A stretch of DNA of 64,000 nt, taken from assembly GCA_965115915.1 (NCBI GenBank), contig OZ220483.1:2029084-2093083 (forward strand). The letters are read 5' to 3'. This DNA comes from G965115915 sp965115915 (GTDB lineage: Bacteria > Pseudomonadota > Gammaproteobacteria > Eutrophobiales > Eutrophobiaceae). A program made the translations under genes and the position numbers. Position 1 is the stretch's first letter. The number at the start of each line of letters is the position of its first letter. Shown here piece by piece: positions 43,983 through 51,517 of this stretch. Below the pieces are notes generated by a model. The model saw nothing but the letters and a program-made list of their open reading frames with translations. It made no database searches and was not told the origin of the DNA.

Positions 43983-44908
43983 GGCGTGACCGATGGCAGG
44001 AAGCCGCGTTCCTGCAGCAGTCTCACACAGCGTTCGGCCTCTTGCAGCGGCGTTGTGGAGGGGAGGGGCCCGGGACGTTGCAGCCACTGATGGAAGCTGG
44101 TGAGCAGCCCCTCACGGATCAGTCGCTGTGTCTGCTGTTGCAGCCGGTGCTTTCGCAGCACCGGCACTGGCAGTAGCCCGACCCCCGCGCCACAACTGAG
44201 CGCCTCGTACAGCATACTGACGCTGTCTTCGCTTACCCAGACCTGTGCCGCACGGCACAGGGTATCGGGCAGCCAGTCGGGAGTGGTGTCGGCATGGTGC
44301 ACATAGGAACAGTGCGTTTGTGTGGAGAGGTTTTGCAGTAATGTACAGGTGGATGCCGGGGTGCGCGGGGAATCGGCCAGTTGCCATGCGCTGTCCGGTT
44401 CCCGCCGCAGGATCGTCAGTAGCCGTTCCCGCAGACCGTTTTCCTCCCACAGGTAGTGGCGTGACGGGCCACCGATCAGGATCAGTCCGCACCCGGGGTC
44501 CCGAAGCGAATCAGTGGCGCGTAGCGGGTTCAATGCGCCTCGGCTGAGGATGATATTGTCGCGCATGGCGGGTCCATCGTGTTCCGGGATGATGCAGCAG
44601 TCGAACCAGGACAGTGGCAGGCTGGGCTTCATCAGCACCAGGATGCGCCCGCCGGTGGCACGCCGTGCCGCCAGCATCGGCAGATGGGTGGCGTGGCCCG
44701 CCCCGATCAGCAGAGGTGTTCCCGCGCCGGCATCCGCCGCAGGCGCAGCGAAGCGTCCCGATAGCCAGTCGCTGATGGAGTGCCTGGTGCAGTGCAATTC
44801 CTGCAGGTGGCAGTCGTAGTGCCGTGCCAGCGCGGCGCACAGACCGGCGCTCTGTCGCTGGTGGCCGGCGCGGGAATCAAGGAAATGCCGGATCTGCAGC
44901 GAGCTCAC
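43979..44908 (-). CDS. ELM1/DUF1022-like protein, probable glycosyltransferase-fold
   Basis: The GTG start at 44908 gives 309 residues (MSSLQIRHFLDSRAGHQRQ). The DSRAGHQRQSAGL opening and later features such as LIGGPSRHYLW, VWVSEDSVSMLYEAL and PVPVLRKH match the mitochondrial-fission-ELM1-like family, whose bacterial members sit in lipopolysaccharide gene clusters and have a GT-B-like fold. The biochemical role is unproven. It is translationally coupled to the O-antigen ligase gene. Confidence 0.72.
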   Translation of the reverse strand: MSSLQIRHFLDSRAGHQRQSAGLCAALARHYDCHLQELHCTRHSISDWLSGRFAAPAADAGAGTPLLIGAGHATHLPMLAARRATGGRILVLMKPSLPLSWFDCCIIPEHDGPAMRDNIILSRGALNPLRATDSLRDPGCGLILIGGPSRHYLWEENGLRERLLTILRREPDSAWQLADSPRTPASTCTLLQNLSTQTHCSYVHHADTTPDWLPDTLCRAAQVWVSEDSVSMLYEALSCGAGVGLLPVPVLRKHRLQQQTQRLIREGLLTSFHQWLQRPGPLPSTTPLQEAERCVRLLQERGFLPSVTP

Positions 44909-44952
44909 GGAGACGGCACGGGAGTTCTGTCACGGCGATTGCAACGGGCCGG

Positions 44953-45147
44953 CTAGTCGTCCTGCAGGAAGAACTCCGTGCCGCAGTAGGGGCACTTCGC
45001 GTGACGGCTTTCCTCTATGGGCAGATAGACCCGCGGATGCGAGTTCCACAGGCTCATCTCCGGGGTCGGACAGTGCAAAGGCAGCATCGCCCGAGTGACC
45101 GGATAGCGGGAGCGGCCGTTGGGAGGACGGGGGGCTTGCGAACTCAT
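44953..45147 (-). CDS. CHCC zinc-ribbon protein (zf-CHCC, NDUFS6-like)
   Basis: A 64-residue protein beginning MSSQAPRPP. The metal ligands are Cys and His in LHCPTPEMSLWNSHPRVYL followed by CPYCGTEF, the CHCC pattern shared with the mitochondrial complex I subunit NDUFS6. The bacterial gene often accompanies ilvE and lipopolysaccharide genes, as here (9 nt after ilvE). Its function is not established. Confidence 0.85.
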   Translation of the reverse strand: MSSQAPRPPNGRSRYPVTRAMLPLHCPTPEMSLWNSHPRVYLPIEESRHAKCPYCGTEFFLQDD

Positions 45148-45155
45148 GATCTGCC

Positions 45156-46070
45156 TCAGACAGGGCTCAGCCAAGCCTGATGTGCCGCGTTTTCCCCGCT
45201 CACGCAGGAGAAATAGTCCTGTTGCAGGCGTTTGGTGATCGGTCCGCTGCGGCCATCGCCGATCTGCCGGTCATCGAGTTCGCGGATGGGTGTGATCTCC
45301 GCCGCGGTGCCGGTGAAAAAAGCCTCGTCGGCGATGTAGACCTCGTCGCGGGTGAGGAGTTTCTCCTGCACCGCAAGCCCGATATCCTGTGCCAGATGGA
45401 AGACTGTGTCGCGGGTGATCCCCTCCAGGGCCGAGCCCAGTGACGGGGTCAGCAGCGTACCGTCCCGTACCAGAAACAGGTTCTCACCACTGCCCTCTGC
45501 GACATAGCCCTGGCTGTCCAGCAACAGGGCCTCGTCGTAGCCGGCTGTCATCGCTTCCTGCAGGGCCAGGATGGAGTTGAGGTAGTTGCCGTTCGCTTTT
45601 GCCTTGCACAGCGTGGCGTTGACGTGATGGCGGGTGTGCGAAGAGGTCTTGACACGGATGCCGTGTTCCATCCCCTCCGCCCCCAGGTAGGCGTCCCAGG
45701 GCCAGGCGGCGATCATCGTGTGTACCTCCAGCCGGTCTGCGTGCAGACCCATGTTCGCTGACTGACAGAAGCACATGGGTCGGATGTAGCCGCTGTCCAG
45801 ACGATTTCTGCGCACCGTGTCCAGACAGGCAAGTTCCAGGGTCTCCCGGTCGAAGGGCAGGCTCAGACGCAGGATGTGCGCGGAACGAAACAGCCGCGCA
45901 ATGTGTTCTCGTAGCCGGAAAACGGCCGTGCCGGAGGCGGTTTTGTAGGCCCGGATGCCCTCGAATACGCCAAGCCCATAGTGCAGGGTGTGGCAAAGCA
46001 CATGCACGGTAGCCTCTTCCCAGGGGACGAACTCCCCGTCAAGCCATATCTGAGCGTCTTTTGTTTGCAT
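45156..46070 (-). CDS. ilvE: Branched-chain amino acid aminotransferase IlvE
   Basis: IlvE does the last step of leucine, isoleucine and valine synthesis, with PLP. From the ATG at 46070 (MQTKDAQIWLDGEF) it is 304 residues. The PLP lysine is Lys158 in CKAKANGNY. Other signatures are LHYGLGVFEGIRAY and GYDEALLLDSQGYVAEGSGENLF, and the class IV fold end block. The frame remains open to 46412, but the extra N-terminus has no homology. Confidence 0.95.
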   Translation of the reverse strand: MQTKDAQIWLDGEFVPWEEATVHVLCHTLHYGLGVFEGIRAYKTASGTAVFRLREHIARLFRSAHILRLSLPFDRETLELACLDTVRRNRLDSGYIRPMCFCQSANMGLHADRLEVHTMIAAWPWDAYLGAEGMEHGIRVKTSSHTRHHVNATLCKAKANGNYLNSILALQEAMTAGYDEALLLDSQGYVAEGSGENLFLVRDGTLLTPSLGSALEGITRDTVFHLAQDIGLAVQEKLLTRDEVYIADEAFFTGTAAEITPIRELDDRQIGDGRSGPITKRLQQDYFSCVSGENAAHQAWLSPV

Positions 46071-46323
46071 TGCATTGTGCGTGATACCGCCGACCGTTCC
46101 CGCGACAGGACTAAGGTGCGCGGGCAGACGCCGGCCTGGCCGTAGCGTAGTGGGAAGCCCGAATCCTAACGTTTTCAGGCGGCGATGACAAGCGACAGTC
46201 TTGTACTGACCGGTGGGATTCCGGGTCAGCGCTGTGTTATGCTCAATCGGGCGTCTTGTGTTGGCCTGACGGTGCCAAACGGCAGCGCGAGCGGGTTGAC
46301 CCGGGGACGCGACGAGTGGAGCC
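46071..46323. other. Divergent intergenic region ilvE / rhodanese gene
   Basis: About 250 bp with no gene. I could not find a convincing promoter for either direction, and no leader-peptide attenuator for ilvE. Confidence 0.35.
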
Positions 46324-46746
46324 ATGGCCGAGATCAAAGACATGTCGCCTCCCGAGGCCTGGGAGTTTCTGCAGACGCATCCGGATGCGATCCTGCTGGA
46401 TGTGCGTAGCACGATGGAATACCACTATGTCGGCCATCCGGTCGATGCCGTGCATGTCCCGCTGCTGGAGCCGCCGGATTGGGAATTGGTGCCGGACTTT
46501 GTGGCCCGGGTCAGGGTGGCGCTGCCGCCGCTGCCGGATGCGGCACGGCCGGTGGAGAGCCGTCCGGTGCTGGCGATCTGCCGCAGTGGCCAGCGTTCTG
46601 CCACCGCTGCTGGCCTGCTGTTGCAGGACGGCTTTGAGCGGGTATGGAACATACGCGAGGGCTTTGAGGGGGATCGGAATGCCGAGCGCCAGCGTGGCGC
46701 GATCAACGGTTGGCGTTACCACCGGCTCCCCTGGGAGCAGTCCTGA
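46324..46746 (+). CDS. Rhodanese-like domain protein
   Basis: The 140-residue protein is a single rhodanese domain: DVRSTMEYHYVGHPVDAVHVPL in the first half and the active-site loop CRSGQRS (Cys86-Ser92) in the second, then AAGLLLQDGFERVWNIREGFEGD. Single-domain rhodaneses carry sulfur as a persulfide on this Cys. The substrate is unknown. It stands alone between divergent ilvE and the convergent peroxiredoxin gene. Confidence 0.88.
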   Translation: MAEIKDMSPPEAWEFLQTHPDAILLDVRSTMEYHYVGHPVDAVHVPLLEPPDWELVPDFVARVRVALPPLPDAARPVESRPVLAICRSGQRSATAAGLLLQDGFERVWNIREGFEGDRNAERQRGAINGWRYHRLPWEQS

Positions 46747-46815
46747 GTCACGACTGTTGTTTGCTTGTCCGGACGGACCTGCCGTGCGTTTTGTGTTGGT
46801 CCTGTGCTGCGCGCC

Positions 46816-47478
46816 CTAGTCGGGCTGTTTCACTGTCCGCAGATAGGGCCGGACGGTGTTCCAGCCATCGGGGAACAGCTTTTTGGCCTCTGTATCGGAG
46901 ACCGCGGGCACGATAATGACATCCTCGCCGGGCTTCCAGTTTACCGGGGTCGCGACCTTGTGCCGTGCGGTAAGCTGCATGGAGTCGATCACGCGCAGGA
47001 TCTCGTCAAAGTTGCGTCCGGTGGTCATCGGATAGGTCAGCATCAATTTGATGGTTTTGTCCGGGGCGACCACGAACACGGAGCGCACAGTCGCGTTGCT
47101 GGCCGCGGTACGGCCTGCGGAACTGCCCGGCTCCTCGGCTGGCAGCATGTTGTACAGCTTCGCTATCTGCAGGTCATGATCGGCAATCAACGGATAGTTG
47201 AGCGCATGGCCCTGGGTCTCCTGAATGTCTTTGACCCATGCCTGGTGGTCTTCCACCGGGTCTACGCTAAGGCCGATGATCCGGCACTTGCGCCGGGCAA
47301 ACTCGGATTCCAGTCCGGCCATGTAGCCGAGCTCGGTGGTGCAGACGGGCGTGAAATCCTTCGGGTGGGAAAACAGTATGCCCCACCAGTCGCCCAGCCA
47401 TTCGTGGAAGCGGATCTCCCCCTGTGTGGTCTGTGCGGTGAAATTGGGCGCGATATCGTTGATTCTGAGAGACATCAT
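46816..47478 (-). CDS. 1-Cys peroxiredoxin (Prx6-type)
   Basis: The 220-residue protein reduces peroxides. The peroxidatic Cys is Cys46 in HPKDFTPVCTTEL; the Arg that completes the site lies in the SNATVRSVFVVAPDK segment. Its length and the C-terminal extension (WKPGEDVIIVPAVSDTEAKKLFPDGW) are those of the Prx6 group, and no resolving Cys occurs at a 2-Cys position (one other Cys, in RRKCRIIG, is not conserved). An AAGGAGG ribosome-binding site serves two adjacent ATGs at 47478 and 47475. Confidence 0.93.
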   Translation of the reverse strand: MMSLRINDIAPNFTAQTTQGEIRFHEWLGDWWGILFSHPKDFTPVCTTELGYMAGLESEFARRKCRIIGLSVDPVEDHQAWVKDIQETQGHALNYPLIADHDLQIAKLYNMLPAEEPGSSAGRTAASNATVRSVFVVAPDKTIKLMLTYPMTTGRNFDEILRVIDSMQLTARHKVATPVNWKPGEDVIIVPAVSDTEAKKLFPDGWNTVRPYLRTVKQPD

Positions 47479-47810
47479 ATGGCCTCCTTGTTATAGAGAG
47501 TTCGCTTGTTCAAAGATGGATAGTTGTTGGTTGGTTTTGCCGCCAGTCTACCGCCAGAAAGGGCCCGGTCGCAAGGATTCGGGCTGTTCGGGCGTGGGTG
47601 GCAGGCGGCCAATCTTGGCCGGTGTGCAAACCCGGCTGGCGGAGGCTTCATATCACTTCCCCCGGGAGTACGCAGCGGCCGTGAGCCATTCACCATTAAC
47701 TGTGAATCTGCACTGACACATTGGACATGCCCGTGCTTGCGGTGTATGGTGGATTTGGACACCGTCAGCAACCATTTCTCACGGATCAACCCCAATACCA
47801 GGGAGGTTAC
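47479..47810. other. Intergenic region, peroxiredoxin to coiled-coil gene
   Basis: About 330 bp without a supported gene. A possible promoter for the coiled-coil gene is TTGGAC (47721-47726), 18 nt, TATGGT (47745-47750), and the strong ribosome-binding site GGGAGG is at 47801-47806. The promoter match is modest. Confidence 0.35.
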
Positions 47811-48497
47811 ATGAAAGAACAGATGTACGCATTCGACACACACAAAGCGGTCAAGGAACTCACCGAGGCCGGTGCGAAACCCCCGCTGGCGGAGGCCATG
47901 GTTTCCACGCTTGGCACGATGGTGGAGAACCTGCCAACCCGGCAGGATTTGCAGACCGAGTTCGCTGCCCTCAGAGAGAAACTCGATACCAAAGTCATTG
48001 CCCTCAGGGAAAAGTTCGAGGAGGACAACGCTGCCCTCAGGCGAGAATTCAAGGAGGACAATGCTGCCCTCAGAGAGAACCTCGATACCAAATTCATTGC
48101 CCTCAGGAAAAAGTTCGAGGAGGACAGCGCTGCCCTCAGAGAGAAACTCGATACCAAAGTCATTGCCCTCAGGGAAAAGTTCGAGGAGGACAACGCTGCC
48201 CTCAGGCGAGAATTCAAGGAGGACAATGCTGCCCTCAGGCGAGAATTCAAGGAGGACAATGCTGCCCTCAGAGAGAACCTCGATACCAAATTCATTGCCC
48301 TCAGGGGAGAGCTCAAGGCGGACAACGCTGCCCTCAAAGAAGAACTTGATACCAAACTCGTTGCCCTCGGAGAGAAGATCGAGGCCAGTCTCGACCTGTT
48401 TGATGCCAAAGCTCGCAATCGCGAGATCCGCATGATCATCACACTGGGTCTGATCGTGTTTGCCGCTGTGGGTTTGCTGATCCCGTTTCTTTCCTGA
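47811..48497 (+). CDS. Coiled-coil protein with C-terminal membrane helix (DUF1640/CCDC90-like)
   Basis: The 228-residue protein starts at an ATG with GGGAGG 4 nt upstream. An N-terminal part (DTHKAVKELTEAGAKPPLAEAMVSTLGTMVENLPTR, described in pieces) resembles the start of DUF1640-type proteins. Residues about 50-185 are a charged coiled coil built of 11-residue steps (AALRREFKEDN, IALREKFEEDN, ALRE-LDTKF), and the end is a hydrophobic helix (MIITLGLIVFAAVGLLIPFL) likely in the membrane. The coiled coil is also repetitive at DNA level, including a duplicated block of about 150 bp. Function unknown. Confidence 0.75.
   Translation: MKEQMYAFDTHKAVKELTEAGAKPPLAEAMVSTLGTMVENLPTRQDLQTEFAALREKLDTKVIALREKFEEDNAALRREFKEDNAALRENLDTKFIALRKKFEEDSAALREKLDTKVIALREKFEEDNAALRREFKEDNAALRREFKEDNAALRENLDTKFIALRGELKADNAALKEELDTKLVALGEKIEASLDLFDAKARNREIRMIITLGLIVFAAVGLLIPFLS
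47966..48345 (+). repeat. In-frame repeats inside the coiled-coil gene
   Basis: GCTGCCCTCAG and ATTGCCCTCAG alternate every 33 bp. A block of about 145 bp (from 47966) recurs from 48131 with one extra 33-bp unit, nearly base for base. All units are multiples of 33 bp and preserve the frame. Confidence 0.85.
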
Positions 48498-48600
48498 CGT
48501 CCCGAATGCGGCCCGCCCGGAACGGTGGTGCCACCAGTGCCGCCACCACCTGCTGCTGCACGGCACCTTGCATTGGCTGGTAGATCGAGGCACACGCAGC

Positions 48601-48636
48601 TTGTGCCGACGGGGCGGTTATGACATAATCCGCCCC
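48601..48636 (+). promoter_or_regulatory. Candidate promoter overlapping an inverted repeat
   Basis: TTGTGC (48601-48606), 17 nt, CATAAT (48624-48629). GGGGCGG-TTAT (48611-48621) and ATAA-T-CCGCCCC (48625-48636) form an inverted repeat with one bulged base across the spacer and -10 box, suggestive of an operator. It would serve the small ORF at 48694 and the thioredoxin-fold gene at 48801. Confidence 0.4.
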
Positions 48637-48693
48637 CGAAAATTGCCTGAACGGTGCCTATATATCACTCGCAGTCCTGGCGACGGGCAAAGC

Positions 48694-48801
48694 ATGCACG
48701 AGACTTTGCAGAACATTGCCGCACTGGCTCCTCCCGGTAGTTTGAAACCCTTGCCAACGGCTATTGCCGAGACCCGCACACCACCTCCGACAATCGCGTG
48801 A
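48694..48801 (+). CDS. Possible 35-residue leader ORF
   Basis: An ATG frame (MHETLQNIAALAPPGSLKPL and 15 more residues) ends TGA at 48799-48801, sharing its last base with the ATG of the next gene (TGATG). I do not recognise it. The overlap with the next start suggests translational coupling, but it may be chance; no ribosome-binding site of note is seen. Confidence 0.35.
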   Translation: MHETLQNIAALAPPGSLKPLPTAIAETRTPPPTIA

Positions 48802-49313
48802 TGAACACCCGGCACCGCGCACTACTGAAGGGTACGCTACTTGCCCTCGTTCTGGCCGGCGTATGGCTGTTGCATGACCAGCGGATGCTGGCTCGCCGGG
48901 CCCCACTTATGGACCTGCAAACCGTATCCGGGGAACGCTTTCAATTGGGGCCATTTCCAGGCGCCCCGACACTGATCAACTTCTGGTCCACCTCCTGTAG
49001 CACCTGTGTTGCGGAGATCCCGGATCTGATCGCGTTATACCAGGAGCTTTCTCCAGCCGGTTTTCGGGTCGTTGGTATCGCATTGCACATCGACCCGCCC
49101 GCGCACGTGGTCTCGCTGGCGCGTGGCAAGGGGATCCCCTATCCGCTGGTAGCGGACATACAGCGCCAGGCGGAGGCCAGCTTTGGCTTCATCCAGGCGA
49201 CCCCGACCAGCTTTTTGATTACCCGGGACGGACATATCGACATGCACATTATCGGTCCGATCCCGGTCGAGCGGGTGCGACAGCGGGCACTGGAATTGCT
49301 GGCGGAGACCTGA
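48801..49313 (+). CDS. TlpA-family thiol-disulfide oxidoreductase
   Basis: The 170-residue protein has an uncleaved or cleaved N-terminal hydrophobic segment (LLKGTLLALVLAGVWLLH) that puts the rest in the periplasm. The thioredoxin-like domain has the active-site CSTC (Cys66/Cys69) in NFWSTSCSTCVAEIP and the cis-Pro in QATPTSFLI. Such proteins keep periplasmic cysteines reduced, for example during cytochrome c or oxidase assembly; the particular substrate is unknown. A GTG one codon earlier is an alternative start. It overlaps hemJ by one base. Confidence 0.88.
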   Translation: MNTRHRALLKGTLLALVLAGVWLLHDQRMLARRAPLMDLQTVSGERFQLGPFPGAPTLINFWSTSCSTCVAEIPDLIALYQELSPAGFRVVGIALHIDPPAHVVSLARGKGIPYPLVADIQRQAEASFGFIQATPTSFLITRDGHIDMHIIGPIPVERVRQRALELLAET

Positions 49314-49732
49314 TGCTGGTTTGGTGCAAAGCGCTCCACCTGATCTTCATGGTAACCTGGTTTGCCGGGCTGTTCTATCTGCCGCGGCTGTTTGTGTATC
49401 ACAGCATGAGCAACGATGCGATCAGCCTGGAACGGTTCCGTGTCATGGAACGCAAGCTGTATTTCGGCATCACCACACCGGGGGGTGTGCTGACGCTGTT
49501 GTTCGGCGGCCTGATCCTGACGGCGGGCGGGTCATACGTGGGGGTCTGGCTGGAGTTGAAGCTGGGGCTGGTCGGCGCACTGGTCGTCTACCACGTCTAC
49601 TGCGGGAAGTTGCTGTACGACTTTCGCAACGACCGCAATACACACAGCCATGTGTGGTACCGCTGGTTCAACGAGATACCGGTCGTGCTGCTCATCGGCA
49701 TTGTCGTGCTTGCGGTGGTACGACCGATATGA
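49313..49732 (+). CDS. hemJ: Protoporphyrinogen IX oxidase HemJ
   Basis: HemJ oxidises protoporphyrinogen IX to protoporphyrin IX in heme synthesis. The 139-residue membrane protein has four hydrophobic helices and the family opening WCKALHLIFMVTWFAGLFYLPRLFVYH, with the heme-ligand His9 and a conserved Lys in the later CGKLLYDF segment. The start overlaps the previous stop (TGATG). It ends close to the convergent rubredoxin gene. Confidence 0.92.
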   Translation: MLVWCKALHLIFMVTWFAGLFYLPRLFVYHSMSNDAISLERFRVMERKLYFGITTPGGVLTLLFGGLILTAGGSYVGVWLELKLGLVGALVVYHVYCGKLLYDFRNDRNTHSHVWYRWFNEIPVVLLIGIVVLAVVRPI

Positions 49733-49748
49733 ACATGCGAGACACGCT

Positions 49749-49913
49749 TCAGACCTCGATCATTTCGAAGTCCTCTTTCCTCGCACCACATTCCGGGCAG
49801 ACCCAGTTCGGAGGAACATCTTCCCATGCCGTTCCCGGTGCGATATTGTCTTCAGGGTATCCTTTCTCCTCATCGTAAACGAAACCACAGATAACACAAA
49901 TATATTGTTTCAA
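49749..49913 (-). CDS. Rubredoxin
   Basis: A 54-residue electron-transfer protein. Iron ligands are Cys6, Cys9, Cys39 and Cys42 (YICVICGFVYD and WVCPECGARK), with the typical PGTAWEDVPPNW loop. The start must be TTG (49913), preceded by TTGGAG; no ATG is available. It is divergent from thiD and convergent with hemJ. Confidence 0.95.
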   Translation of the reverse strand: MKQYICVICGFVYDEEKGYPEDNIAPGTAWEDVPPNWVCPECGARKEDFEMIEV

Positions 49914-50070
49914 GCGATTTTCTCCAATAACGAGGGCAACGGTGGTGGCCTGCGGCCGGTAGCCGAAAACCCTGTACGGCGGGCCGGTATTCTACGATCT
50001 GTGCGCATTGCGTGTCAAAAAACGCCTGACTGCGCCCATACGCTGGCCAATGTCGGCACTGTGGTCCAGC

Positions 50071-50862
50071 ATGCCTGATACTGTCCCGCACGGTACCGGG
50101 TTTATTACCACGCAACAGCGTGCTGCGGTACTGGTGTTCGGCGGACACGACCCCTGTGGAGGGGCGGGTATCCAGGCGGATATAGAGGCCATTGCAAGTG
50201 CCGGCGCACACGCCATGTGCGTACTGTCGATGCTGAGCGTGCAGAACAGCACCGGGCTGAAACGCTGGATACCCCAGCCCGCGGCGGTGATGCAGGCGCA
50301 GGCGGAAGCGGCACTCGCGGAACGCCCGGTCCACGCGATCAAGGTTGGTGTACTGACCGGAACCGAGCAGGTCCGTTGTGTCGCCGCGGTCTGCGCACAA
50401 CTTGTGCCGGTGCCACTGGTGCTGGACCCGGTGCTCAAGCCCACCACAGGTACAGACTTCATCCATGCGGCGGAGCTTGCCGAGCTGTTGCCGCTCTGCA
50501 CACTGCTGACGCCGAATCGTGATGAACTGGCCCGACTGGGTGCGGACTCGGAAACAGACCGTGCGGCACGAAAACTGATCGATTCCGGTTGCCATCATGT
50601 GTTGCTCAGCAGTGCCGAGAGCCAGGCACAGGAACTGATCCATGTGCTGTACACGCAGGCCACTCGCACCGAGTTCCGCTCTCCCCGGCTCCCCGGCTAC
50701 TATCACGGCAGCGGTTGCACACTGGCTGCCCGCATCGCCGCCGACCTGGCGTTGGCACTGCCCCTGCAGCAGGCGATACCGGAAGCGCTGGACTATGTCT
50801 ACAACAGCCTCGTCCACGCCGATGCCATCGACACCGGCCTGCACATCCCACGGCGCATCTGA
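50071..50862 (+). CDS. thiD: Hydroxymethylpyrimidine/phosphomethylpyrimidine kinase ThiD
   Basis: ThiD phosphorylates HMP to HMP-PP for thiamine synthesis. The ribokinase-fold protein (about 263 residues from the ATG at 50071; an ATG at 50050 is also possible) has GHDPCGGAGIQADIEA near the start, VLDPVLKP and TPNRDELARL in the middle and YYHGSGCTLAARIAA with the catalytic region near the end. The two glycine loops bind substrate and ATP. No TPP riboswitch is visible upstream. thiE follows. Confidence 0.92.
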   Translation: MPDTVPHGTGFITTQQRAAVLVFGGHDPCGGAGIQADIEAIASAGAHAMCVLSMLSVQNSTGLKRWIPQPAAVMQAQAEAALAERPVHAIKVGVLTGTEQVRCVAAVCAQLVPVPLVLDPVLKPTTGTDFIHAAELAELLPLCTLLTPNRDELARLGADSETDRAARKLIDSGCHHVLLSSAESQAQELIHVLYTQATRTEFRSPRLPGYYHGSGCTLAARIAADLALALPLQQAIPEALDYVYNSLVHADAIDTGLHIPRRI

Positions 50863-50863
50863 G

Positions 50864-51517
50864 ATGGGAAAGGACTGGCCGGCACGGGGACTGTATGTGA
50901 TCGCCGACCATGGACTGGCGGACCGGGAACGCCTGCTGGACATCAGTGAACAGTTGCTTGCGACCGGCATCGCCGCACTACAGTACCGCGACAAACGGAC
51001 GGTTGCGCCGGATCATCAGCGTACCGCACGCGAATTGCTGTCGCTATGCCGCCAATTCAACTGTCCGTTAATCATCAATGACGACCTGGATCTGGCCGCC
51101 GAGATCGGTGCCAATGGCGTACATCTGGGACGTACAGACCCCTCGCTGCGACAGGCGCGCCAGCGGCTCGGCGACAAGGCCATCATCGGCGTGTCCTGCT
51201 ACAACGAAGCGGACCGCGCCCGATGCGCGGCACGGCAGGGAGCAGACTACATCGCACTGGGGGCGTTTCATCCATCGACGAGCAAACCCGGGGCCGCCGT
51301 GGCGGGATTGCCCCTGCTCAGTGAGTTGGCCGATGAACTGACACTGCCGATCGCCGTGATCGGCGGCATCCGCCCGGAGAACGCGCCGCCACTGCTGGCC
51401 GCCGGGGCCAGTCTGCTGGCGGTAATCTCCGGCATCTGGCGGGCACCGGACCCGCTCTGCGCCGCACAGGCTTATAATTCCCTTTTCGCCGATCAGGAGT
51501 CCACTGCCCATGTCTGA
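50864..51517 (+). CDS. thiE: Thiamine-phosphate synthase ThiE
   Basis: ThiE couples HMP-PP with thiazole phosphate. The 217-residue TIM barrel has QYRDK, INDDLDLA, NGVHLGRTD, GVSCYNEADR, the DYIALGAFHPSTSK loop and the phosphate-binding GGIRPEN. The ATG at 50864 follows the thiD stop by one base; earlier in-frame codons lie inside thiD. Its end overlaps hemL by 8 bp. Confidence 0.94.
   Translation: MGKDWPARGLYVIADHGLADRERLLDISEQLLATGIAALQYRDKRTVAPDHQRTARELLSLCRQFNCPLIINDDLDLAAEIGANGVHLGRTDPSLRQARQRLGDKAIIGVSCYNEADRARCAARQGADYIALGAFHPSTSKPGAAVAGLPLLSELADELTLPIAVIGGIRPENAPPLLAAGASLLAVISGIWRAPDPLCAAQAYNSLFADQESTAHV

Noticed and set aside
45174..46412. A 418-residue IlvE
   Set aside because: Residues before the Met at 46070 have no homology, and the family length is about 305.
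49914..50070. TPP riboswitch upstream of thiD
   Set aside because: No CTGAGA-type THI-box core or long paired structure is visible in this short gap.
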